Source of the DNA: Spirosoma linguale DSM 74
GTDB taxonomy: Bacteria > Bacteroidota > Bacteroidia > Cytophagales > Spirosomataceae
DNA length: 64,000 bases
Direction of reading: 5' to 3'
Assembly (NCBI GenBank): GCA_000024525.1
Contig: CP001769.1
Span: forward strand, 1,970,001-2,034,000
The notes under the pieces are model-generated. The model made no database searches, was not told where the DNA came from, and was given only the letters and a program-made list of their open reading frames with translations. Of the stretch, positions 34,695-42,078 are shown one piece after another; position 1 is the first letter of the stretch, and each line of letters starts with the position of its first letter. A program made the position numbers and the translations under genes.

Positions 34695-35690
34695 ATGGAA
34701 ACGATGCAACCAACAATGACTTCGACAGGTGCACCTGCCACAATGATTCCTGATAATGCGCACAAAGCCATTCCTGGCAATCCGTCTACGGCGACCAGCA
34801 GTAAACTGAGTTTAAATGACCGCTCAAATGGAAAGCCATTGCGGGTGTTGTCGGAAGAGGACTGGCAGTTCTGGAAAGAAAACGGATACATCGTTATCAA
34901 ACAGGCGGTGCCCAAAGAAAACGCCGAGCGGCTGGCGAACTTTATCTGGGAATTTGAAGAAAAAGACCCCAACGATCCGTCGACCTGGTATGCGCCGGCC
35001 CGCGCCGAAATGAAGATGAAGGAGTTGACCAATAGCGGGATGGTCGAACTCTATAATCACCAGTTTGAGTGGGATAACCGGCAGTACCCGCGTGTTTACG
35101 ATGCCTTCGCAGACATCTGGGGAACCGAGAAGCTATGGGTGACCATCGACCGCGCCAACCTGAATTTCCCTGTTCGGCCGGGGCACGAATTCAACGGGTT
35201 TATCCATTGGGATTACGACCCCGAAACCCCTCCGCAGAACGTGCAGGGTGTATTGGCGCTGGCCGATCAGACCGACGAGAACATGGGCGGATTTCAGTGT
35301 ATTCCGGAACTCTACCGAACCTACGATACCTGGAAGCTAACCCAACCCGACGACCGTGACCATTTTAAACCCGACACCACGGGTTTTGAGTTCGTGAAAG
35401 TGAAGATGGAAGCGGGCGACCTGCTGATTTTCAACAGTACCCAGCCGCACGGTATCCGCCCAAACCTGTCAACTGATAAAGTGCGGATCGCTCAGTATAT
35501 TTCCATGATGCCCGCCGAGGAGGATAATGAGCCTTTACGGCAGTGGCGTATTATGTCCTGGCGCGACCGGCAGGCTCCCGAAGGGTACGCTTTTCCGGGT
35601 GACCCGCGTAATTGGGAGAAGGAGCGTCACCAAACAGCAGAACTATCCCCGCTGGGCCGTAAACTACTGGGCCTGGATAACTGGGAATAA
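34695..35690 (+). CDS. Phytanoyl-CoA dioxygenase (PhyH) family protein
   Basis: 331 residues. A double-stranded beta-helix Fe(II)/2-oxoglutarate enzyme: iron ligands H171 and D173 in HWDYDPETP and H252 in TQPHGIRPN, with R255 or R264 likely for 2-oxoglutarate. The first 40 residues are Thr/Ala/Pro-rich and probably disordered. Family members hydroxylate small organic molecules. It is divergent from an AraC-type regulator, suggesting substrate-induced expression. The closing hairpin is shared with the convergent glycosyltransferase-like gene. Confidence 0.88.
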   Translation: METMQPTMTSTGAPATMIPDNAHKAIPGNPSTATSSKLSLNDRSNGKPLRVLSEEDWQFWKENGYIVIKQAVPKENAERLANFIWEFEEKDPNDPSTWYAPARAEMKMKELTNSGMVELYNHQFEWDNRQYPRVYDAFADIWGTEKLWVTIDRANLNFPVRPGHEFNGFIHWDYDPETPPQNVQGVLALADQTDENMGGFQCIPELYRTYDTWKLTQPDDRDHFKPDTTGFEFVKVKMEAGDLLIFNSTQPHGIRPNLSTDKVRIAQYISMMPAEEDNEPLRQWRIMSWRDRQAPEGYAFPGDPRNWEKERHQTAELSPLGRKLLGLDNWE

Positions 35691-35697
35691 CGATTTT

Positions 35698-35766
35698 TGA
35701 CAGGATTTACGGGGTAAACTGAGTTTGGTGCTAAACAGCCCCCTGTTCATCCCGTAAATCCTGTCA
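35698..35766. terminator. Bidirectional hairpin built on a GATTTACGGG repeat
   Basis: Arms 35698-35713 and 35751-35766 (TGACAGGATTTACGGG and complement) are perfect with a 37-nt spacer, between convergent genes. The core GATTTACGGG recurs at 63784-63793. Confidence 0.7.
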
Positions 35767-35804
35767 GAATAAATGAGCACCTTCGGCGTTAGTGCCGTTG
35801 ACGG

Positions 35805-36560
35805 TTACTTGTGCCGAAACCAGCAATCTGTTCGATCAGTCTGATACGCCTTAAATACCGTATTTATGGGTGCTCCGTGAATGAGTTGTTCGTTGAATCG
35901 AGTCCGTGCCAGATAGTTGAAGGCTCCCATATCGCCCGTGTAAGCGGTTTGGTTATTGTAATTATACTGCTCATGAATATGGCATAGAGCCTCAATGAAG
36001 GGCTGCATTAGTGCAGTGTTCCCGCCAATAATGCCACAGTTAAGCAAGGTTTCTTTGGCAAAAATTTCCTCATACTCAGCATAATCGTTAATTCTGCTGC
36101 GCAATAGCGTGGCATGTGCTTTCATCCACTCGTTATCAAGGTATTTGAGTTCATCGCCACAAAACAACGCTGTTGGATTATCGACAAAAAGCGGCTGGCA
36201 AAATGGGTTACGGCAGACGACCACATCCGAAATATCCGTCACGAAAAAATGGGCTACCTCGTGGCTATGGTCTCGTATATAATCCCTGTAAACGAAGTAC
36301 CTGTATACGTTCGGATTGAACAGAGGGTCGTGTACGACCCGGACGAAGGTGACGTACTCGTTTTGGAACAACTCACAGGTTGCCTCGGTAAAATTATTGT
36401 GGAATAGTACACCCTGCAGTTTTAAGGCAGTAATGGAATCTACCCACTCCCGAACGAGTTCATAGGTATCGTGGGGTAACGTATTGCTGCGATTCACATC
36501 GAAGACACCCGTAATATGACAGGCTAGAATGAGGTTTTTTGGCCCGGAAGAAGCACGCAT
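35805..36560 (-). CDS. Putative glycosyltransferase-like protein
   Basis: 251 residues, soluble. The order of segments suggests a GT-A fold: an early beta strand (LILACHITGVFDVNR), a region FFVTDISDVVVCRNPF (about 105-120) that looks like the DxD metal site, and GDMGAFNYLARTRF near residue 213. It lies 7 bp downstream of a GT2 gene on the same strand, which supports a role in glycan synthesis. I cannot name a GT family, so the assignment rests on motif shape and context. Confidence 0.55.
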   Translation of the reverse strand: MRASSGPKNLILACHITGVFDVNRSNTLPHDTYELVREWVDSITALKLQGVLFHNNFTEATCELFQNEYVTFVRVVHDPLFNPNVYRYFVYRDYIRDHSHEVAHFFVTDISDVVVCRNPFCQPLFVDNPTALFCGDELKYLDNEWMKAHATLLRSRINDYAEYEEIFAKETLLNCGIIGGNTALMQPFIEALCHIHEQYNYNNQTAYTGDMGAFNYLARTRFNEQLIHGAPINTVFKAYQTDRTDCWFRHK

Positions 36561-36567
36561 TTCGAAA

Positions 36568-37227
36568 CTAAATTAAGACAGGTACGGGCGAATGCTTCTT
36601 TTTGAGGGTCGAACAAATGCTATTCGGCATGTTCCGGTAATAGATATACGTTCTTAAATCGGCCTTTCTGACCCGGTAGGTTTGCGCTGCCCGTTCAAAA
36701 AAACGAGCGTCAGCCCCGTACCCATCCAGAAAGTCTATAGTCCTGAAAACCTCCTTCCGACCAAAAAGCGTAGCGAACAAAATGCACTTGTCTACATGGA
36801 TGAATTTGGTATAGTCCTGTTTGTCAGAAACATAGTAGTCATTTTCAGTATCAACGACGGTCTCTGTGGTAGAGGCAATTAAATCCGTCTGGTCCATTTC
36901 CTGTAAACAGGCTTTCAGATGGTGGGGCTTGTACTCATCGTCGGCATCCAGAATTGTGATAAACTCCCCGGTACAGTTCAAGATTCCCCGGCTAATTGAC
37001 TTTGACTGACCACAATTTGTGTGGCGGAGGTACACGATCTTGTTCTCGTATTGTTTTGCGTAGGCGAGAAGGCGGTTTTGAGGATCGTTGCTGCTCCCAT
37101 CGTCAATAATAATTAGTTCGAAATTCTGGAAATCCTGATTCAAGACGGAATCTATGGCCCGCTTCACTAAAAAAAAGTCTGTATTGTAGACGGCCATTAA
37201 CACCGACACTTTTATTTTATTTTCCAT
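36568..37227 (-). CDS. Glycosyltransferase family 2
   Basis: 219 residues, a compact GT-A domain. The start VSVLMAVYNTDFFLVKRAID, the nucleotide-binding IIDDGSSND (residues about 40-48) and the metal site ILDADDEY (about 93-99) are classic GT2 motifs. It has no membrane helix, so it transfers sugar from a nucleotide donor at the cytoplasmic face, perhaps to a surface polysaccharide or protein. The next gene follows after 7 bp. Confidence 0.9.
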   Translation of the reverse strand: MENKIKVSVLMAVYNTDFFLVKRAIDSVLNQDFQNFELIIIDDGSSNDPQNRLLAYAKQYENKIVYLRHTNCGQSKSISRGILNCTGEFITILDADDEYKPHHLKACLQEMDQTDLIASTTETVVDTENDYYVSDKQDYTKFIHVDKCILFATLFGRKEVFRTIDFLDGYGADARFFERAAQTYRVRKADLRTYIYYRNMPNSICSTLKKKHSPVPVLI

Positions 37228-37301
37228 TTGGTGGGTTGCTTTTTAAAGCTTCCACAAATATATAGGTCAGTAAGTATAACAACGGGAATAAAAAGTAAAT
37301 T

Positions 37302-37370
37302 TCGGTTATTAACAGTAGAGCCTGGTTAATTACATTAAGTAATTAACCAGGCTCTACTGTTAATAACCGA
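37302..37370. terminator. 32-bp perfect hairpin
   Basis: Arms 37302-37333 and 37339-37370 are perfect complements with a 5-nt loop. It lies downstream of trhO on the minus strand and upstream of the GT2 gene. The length far exceeds a normal terminator stem. Confidence 0.8.
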
Positions 37371-37417
37371 ACGACGTAAGTCTGCGCTAGGGAAGAAGAT
37401 TACTTTATTCTTATGGA

Positions 37418-38383
37418 TTAAATGCTAACCTCCACGCGTTGACCGAGTCGGCTTTTAAAGCCCTGAATTGGCGAGTAGCTCTGTGTTTGTTTACCATAAT
37501 AACCCGTGCCATCGTATGGGCGGAGGTTAGGATCGTCTTTGCAGGCATCGGTGCAGGTGCCGCCATGCGCGTCGCCACATGATTCGCAAAGGGTAACGTG
37601 GTTGTTACAAACGGGACTGGCACAGTTGATCATCCGGCTGGTGGGTGAGCCGCAACGGTAGCAGACTGATACCGTAACGGGATTTATGTGGTTGACAGGC
37701 ACCGTGACGCGGTTATCGAAAACATAGCACTCACCGTCAAAATCTTCGCCACCCGTTTCCAGACCGTAGCGTATAATGCCGCCATGAAGCTGGTAAACAT
37801 TTTCAAATCCCTGCGACAGCAGATAGGCAGATGCTTTTTCGCACTTAATGCCTCCCGTGCAGTAGGTGATTATCTTTTTATCCCGAAACTCGTCGAGTTC
37901 ATGAACATGGTTGGGCAGTTCGCGCAGGTTTTCCATGTCGAACGTGATGGCGCCCTTAAATTTCCCGACTTCATGTTCGTAATTCGACCGCATATCGACC
38001 AGCACTACATCCGGGTCGTTTTTCAACCGGCGGAAATCCTCGGGTTCCAGATGAATACCAGTTTGCCGCAGCGGATCGACGGGTAAGTCAGAGTGCACAA
38101 TTTCGGGTTTCACCCGCACGTGCAGTTTCTGAAATGTATGGCCATCGCTTTCGTCAATCTTAAAGGAAATACCGGTAAAGCGCGGATCGGCTTTAAGGGT
38201 TTCCATATACGCTTCACAATCGGCCGTGAGTCCGGATACGGTTCCGTTCAATCCTTCAGGTGCCACAATAATTCGCCCGAGAAGATTCAGTCGGAGACAC
38301 AGCAAATGATGTTCCTCCCGGTATTGCTCGGGGTTTTCGATGGGCGAATAGATATAGTAGAGAAGAACGCGGTACGGTTTCAT
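37418..38383 (-). CDS. trhO: tRNA uridine(34) hydroxylase (rhodanese-type)
   Basis: 321 residues from the ATG at 38383 (MKPYRVLLYYIYSPIENPEQ); an upstream frame to 38428 is not needed. The N-terminal acylphosphatase-like domain (RLNLLGRIIVAPEGLNGTVS) is followed by a rhodanese domain with active-site CTGGIKCEKASAYL (C175, C181). The C-terminus has a cysteine cluster (CYRCGSPTSRMINC, CNNHVTLCESCG) that probably binds zinc. TrhO makes 5-hydroxyuridine at the wobble position of tRNAs using oxygen. Confidence 0.93.
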   Translation of the reverse strand: MKPYRVLLYYIYSPIENPEQYREEHHLLCLRLNLLGRIIVAPEGLNGTVSGLTADCEAYMETLKADPRFTGISFKIDESDGHTFQKLHVRVKPEIVHSDLPVDPLRQTGIHLEPEDFRRLKNDPDVVLVDMRSNYEHEVGKFKGAITFDMENLRELPNHVHELDEFRDKKIITYCTGGIKCEKASAYLLSQGFENVYQLHGGIIRYGLETGGEDFDGECYVFDNRVTVPVNHINPVTVSVCYRCGSPTSRMINCASPVCNNHVTLCESCGDAHGGTCTDACKDDPNLRPYDGTGYYGKQTQSYSPIQGFKSRLGQRVEVSI

Positions 38384-38563
38384 AGCTACAGCAAAGAGTC
38401 TGACAAAGCGGTAAAAAAACGTATCCAAAACCGACTGGTTCGTCGAATAGCCTTGTCAGAAAAAACGGCTAATGTTTGTTTTTAATTACAAAAATAAACC
38501 CAATTTGCTAAAGTTGGTTCCTTAGAATAGAGCAAAGGTCACGAAAGGGAGGACTCGATTCTT

Positions 38564-39226
38564 ATGCATATTGCGATCACAGGAAATATTGGGGCTGGTA
38601 AAACGACCCTTGCCGAACAACTGGCTTCTTACTACGGTTGGGAGGTTTTATACGAAGCGGTAGAGGGAAACCCCTACCTGGCTGATTTTTACAGTGATAT
38701 GCCTCGTTGGTCGTTTAATCTCCAGATCTATTTTTTAAATAGTCGGTTTCTTCAGGTAAAGCGGATTATTGATATTCAGGTTGCCAATCAACACCATACT
38801 CCTCAGGCTGGAACTGCCAGTCGTCGTACGGTAATTCAGGATCGAACCATTTACGAAGATGCCGCGATTTTTGCCCGTAACCTGTATGTGAGTGGCGACA
38901 TGAGTGAGCGCGATTACAACACCTACAGCCAGCTCTTTGCCAATATGATGAGTTTGGTTCACCCTCCCGATTTAATGATCTACTTACGCGCCAGCTTGCC
39001 CAAACTCCGGGAGCAGATAAAAAAACGCGGGCGGTTATTCGAGCAGTCCATTAGTGACGAATACCTGGGTAATCTGAATCAGCTATACGAAGAGTTTATT
39101 TCGTCTTACACGTTGGGGCCTTTACTGATTCTTGATGTAGACCAACTGGATTACGCGAAACACCCGGCTGATTTTGATCTCGTTGTCGAACAAATCAATA
39201 GCCGTCTGAACAGCGTTTCTGCCTGA
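38564..39226 (+). CDS. Deoxynucleoside kinase
   Basis: 220 residues. P-loop GNIGAGKTTL (residues 7-16), then YEAVEGNPYLADFY and the catalytic/arginine region TVIQDRTIYEDAAIFA (the D-R of the DRS-like motif), and the lid KKRGRLFEQSISDEYL. These are dNK/dCK family features. The enzyme phosphorylates deoxynucleosides in the salvage pathway; the base preference is not clear. A terminator hairpin follows. Confidence 0.9.
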   Translation: MHIAITGNIGAGKTTLAEQLASYYGWEVLYEAVEGNPYLADFYSDMPRWSFNLQIYFLNSRFLQVKRIIDIQVANQHHTPQAGTASRRTVIQDRTIYEDAAIFARNLYVSGDMSERDYNTYSQLFANMMSLVHPPDLMIYLRASLPKLREQIKKRGRLFEQSISDEYLGNLNQLYEEFISSYTLGPLLILDVDQLDYAKHPADFDLVVEQINSRLNSVSA

Positions 39227-39271
39227 TTTATAGCCTGGTTGTTCGAATAAATTTTGGCGTCTTGTACTAAA

Positions 39272-39305
39272 AACAGGCCGCTTCTTAGTTAGAAGGCGGC
39301 CTGTT
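39272..39305 (+). terminator. Terminator after the deoxynucleoside kinase
   Basis: Stem AACAGGCCGC.TTCT / AGAAG.GCGGCCTGTT with one bulge and a 5-nt loop, 45 bases after the stop codon. Confidence 0.7.
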
Positions 39306-39461
39306 GGGTGTGGAAAAGCGGAAAGAAAAAGTATATACGATTGGTAGACTATTTCAGATTGCTTAAAATCAGCTTTTAGTAGCCCCCATCAGACAGTTTT
39401 ATATTAATTCATTGAGCAGCAGGATTTTGCTATACGCTCATGTCTGGATGCGAGGTGTATC

Positions 39462-40637
39462 TCATTGAGCGTAGGTACGCATGGCCCGGATTCCTAATAA
39501 AGGGCCGGGAATCAGTATATAAAAAAACCAGCCAGACAGGCCAATCGTACCAATCATCCAGGCCATGAATTGAATGGACAGAACCGTCAGTAAAAAGCCG
39601 AAGCAGGTAACCAGGGTTAGAATACTGCCCCGATTCTCGACAAAGGCATTACTGGCAACCAAGGTCGAAAACTGGGGGGAGTCACCGGCGGCCGTAGCTC
39701 CCCAGAGCAATAAAAAGAGACCAAAAAGGTAGGGTGGCAATGTCAGCATACATGGCAGCAGCACGATACATAGCCCAGACGTAAGTAATAGATACCGGGC
39801 AACCCGGCCACTACCAATCCGTAACGCCAGATACCCTCCGCCGACGCAGCCGACGGCTCCGGCAGCAATAGCCCCAAAGGCCCAAAGAGAAATCGATGTG
39901 TTGATGGTCGGGTGTTGTTGACTATAGTAAACCAGTAATGTCGGCAGAAAAGCCCAAAGTGTATAGAGTTCCCACATATGGCCAAAGTACCCAAGCATGG
40001 CCGGTCGAAAGGCTGATGGTTTCCACACTGTCAGAAGAGCCTGGAAACGAAAGAGGTTGCCAGTACTTTTTCGGGAAGTAGCGGGCACAACCAGCGTTAG
40101 TAGAATACCACCGCTCATCGCGAGTAAACAGACCCATATCATCAGGGTACGATACGGCAGATTACCGCCCAGCCCCCGGATGAGGTGCGGAAAAGCAGTA
40201 CCCAGTACCAAAGCACCAACCAGAAAACCCATTGCCTTACCTAATTCGGCTTTGAACCGATCGGCGGCAATCTTCATACCTACCGGATAAACGCCTGCCA
40301 GAAAGAAACCGGTAAAGAACCGGCTCGCCAGAACCGTTTCTGCCGTTAAGGGCAGCAGCAGCCAGATTAAGTTAACTAAAGCTGCCAGGACTACAGATAG
40401 CAGAAATACATAGGTTGACCGAAAACGGTCAGGTATGGCTAAAATGGCATACGTGAGCGTACCGACAATGAAGCCAATCTGTACCGATGAGGTAATCCAA
40501 CCAGTCAGGGTGTTGGTTTTCAGGAGCGTTTGCAGTTCGGGCAGGATGGCATTCCCCGCAAACCAAAGTGAAGTACCCGCGAATTGAGCAAAGACAATAA
40601 CCACCAATTGACCTTTGGTGCCGGAAGATGCAAGCAT
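39462..40637 (-). CDS. Major facilitator superfamily transporter
   Basis: 391 residues with twelve hydrophobic segments. The ATG at 40637 (MLASSGTKG) is preferred over a TTG two codons earlier. MFS hallmarks include the loop after helix 2 (AILAIPDRFRSTYVFL, a degenerate motif A), FFLAGVYPVGMKIAADRFKAE in helix 4-5 and a repeat in the second half (GGYLALRIGSGRVARYLLL). The substrate is unknown. Divergent from a small secreted protein gene. Confidence 0.88.
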   Translation of the reverse strand: MLASSGTKGQLVVIVFAQFAGTSLWFAGNAILPELQTLLKTNTLTGWITSSVQIGFIVGTLTYAILAIPDRFRSTYVFLLSVVLAALVNLIWLLLPLTAETVLASRFFTGFFLAGVYPVGMKIAADRFKAELGKAMGFLVGALVLGTAFPHLIRGLGGNLPYRTLMIWVCLLAMSGGILLTLVVPATSRKSTGNLFRFQALLTVWKPSAFRPAMLGYFGHMWELYTLWAFLPTLLVYYSQQHPTINTSISLWAFGAIAAGAVGCVGGGYLALRIGSGRVARYLLLTSGLCIVLLPCMLTLPPYLFGLFLLLWGATAAGDSPQFSTLVASNAFVENRGSILTLVTCFGFLLTVLSIQFMAWMIGTIGLSGWFFYILIPGPLLGIRAMRTYAQ

Positions 40638-40786
40638 TGTCAAAGATAGACACTGATCGCTAAAAGCGGTTGCCTGTGGGCAAAAGCATGACTGCCCGTA
40701 TTTAGATAAGTTTTTCTGGTATTACCATGACTATTGGTAACTGAATTAGTCAAACAGACACTATTGCCAATAATTATACCTAACAA

Positions 40787-41305
40787 ATGAAAAAAGTTTT
40801 ACGTAAGCAGTATGCATATTGTCTAGGACTGCTGTTAAGCTTACTGGTTCCTTCCGCGCTGGCACAGCCTGCACCCTTTGAAGGCGCTAATGTTATATTA
40901 ATCACCACTGATCTGGCCGACAAGGAAGCCTATATAACGGTCGGGAACGTATTAACGGAGCAGGGAATCGTCTTTTCAGCAACTGATGATTGCTTGCTGA
41001 TCAACCTGCCGGTAAAAGCCAGCGAACCAGGTAAAACGACTGAGTTTGTGGGTCAACTATCGGTCAATGCCGGTCTTGTTAAATTAACCGGCAGGATGCA
41101 GTCAGCCAGTGAGCCTACAAATGAGCAGCCGATGAAGAGTACACCTTTATCTATGGGCTATGCCAAAGACAAGCGTAAAACTTCGCTTTCGCAAGTCGGA
41201 TTTTTGTACCTTGTCGAGCTGGCTAAAAAGCTGCGCCGACCCCTGCACGGCATTATAAGTTATAAAATGATGGTGCCGTCAACGGAGGAGACAGCCAGTT
41301 ATTAA
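40787..41305 (+). CDS. Small secreted hypothetical protein
   Basis: 172 residues with a signal peptide (MKKVLRKQYAYCLGLLLSLL, cleavage near SALAQ). The mature domain starts GANVILITTDLADKEAYITV and reads as an alternating alpha/beta fold; nothing matches a family I know. It ends convergently with the MBL-fold gene, only 20 bp apart. Confidence 0.7.
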   Translation: MKKVLRKQYAYCLGLLLSLLVPSALAQPAPFEGANVILITTDLADKEAYITVGNVLTEQGIVFSATDDCLLINLPVKASEPGKTTEFVGQLSVNAGLVKLTGRMQSASEPTNEQPMKSTPLSMGYAKDKRKTSLSQVGFLYLVELAKKLRRPLHGIISYKMMVPSTEETASY

Positions 41306-41325
41306 TCAGATCGAGTACAGACTGC

Positions 41326-42054
41326 TCATGGGATATTCTGCCGGTGATACATAGGGCCGAATTTGGTGTTCAATTGTCGGTTTGCCTGCTGTTTGAGCGG
41401 TCTGCCGTGGCCAAATACAGCTTTATCAAAATGGAATGCCCCTACTTCCATAATACTTTTGAGTGCCAGGGCTCTGTTTTCGTAGACTGTACTTAAATCC
41501 AGACCGGCAACATTCGCGCACAGATCACCGGCTATCAATACGCCTTCACGCTTAAGTAACAGGGCTATATGGCCAGCACTATGCCCCGGAGTGTGAATTA
41601 CCTGAAGCCCACCCGCTACCGAAATTATGTCAAGGTGGTTTAACCGGTCATCGACATGCACCGGATCAATAGTACTTGCTCCCCGTTTGATGAACAGGGA
41701 ATAAATTAGCCAATTTATTACGCCTGGTGAACAGGATATGGGTGCGTTTCCGCTAAGTCCCTCGTCGAGCAGAGGGGCTTCCTGCTGGTGTGCCAGTAGC
41801 GGAATACCAAGTTCGGCCTTGATGGCAGCGGCACTACCGGCATGGTCGGGATGAGCGTGGGTTAGAATCACCCGTTTGATTGCCGCTGGCTTGTAACCGC
41901 CCTGCTTAATCGCCGAGAAAATTCGGGGCAAACTGCCTTTGTAACCCGTATCGACCAGCGTAAGGTCATCGTCGCCGTCTTTGATGATGAAAGCGTTGAC
42001 GACACCCAGCGAAATCTGGTATAGCGAAGGGGTTATTTGCTGAAGAGTCGGCAT
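41326..42054 (-). CDS. MBL-fold metallo-hydrolase
   Basis: 242 residues, complete metallo-beta-lactamase fold: THAHPDHAG (the HxHxDH zinc site), HTPGHSAGHIALL, then IAGDLCAN and FGHGRP as the later ligands. Members include glyoxalase-II-like and quorum-quenching lactonases; substrate not deducible. It follows the PAS kinase gene by 24 bp on the same strand and is probably in one operon with it. Confidence 0.9.
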   Translation of the reverse strand: MPTLQQITPSLYQISLGVVNAFIIKDGDDDLTLVDTGYKGSLPRIFSAIKQGGYKPAAIKRVILTHAHPDHAGSAAAIKAELGIPLLAHQQEAPLLDEGLSGNAPISCSPGVINWLIYSLFIKRGASTIDPVHVDDRLNHLDIISVAGGLQVIHTPGHSAGHIALLLKREGVLIAGDLCANVAGLDLSTVYENRALALKSIMEVGAFHFDKAVFGHGRPLKQQANRQLNTKFGPMYHRQNIP

Positions 42055-42078
42055 ATCAGGCTATAGTAAGTTGATTAG

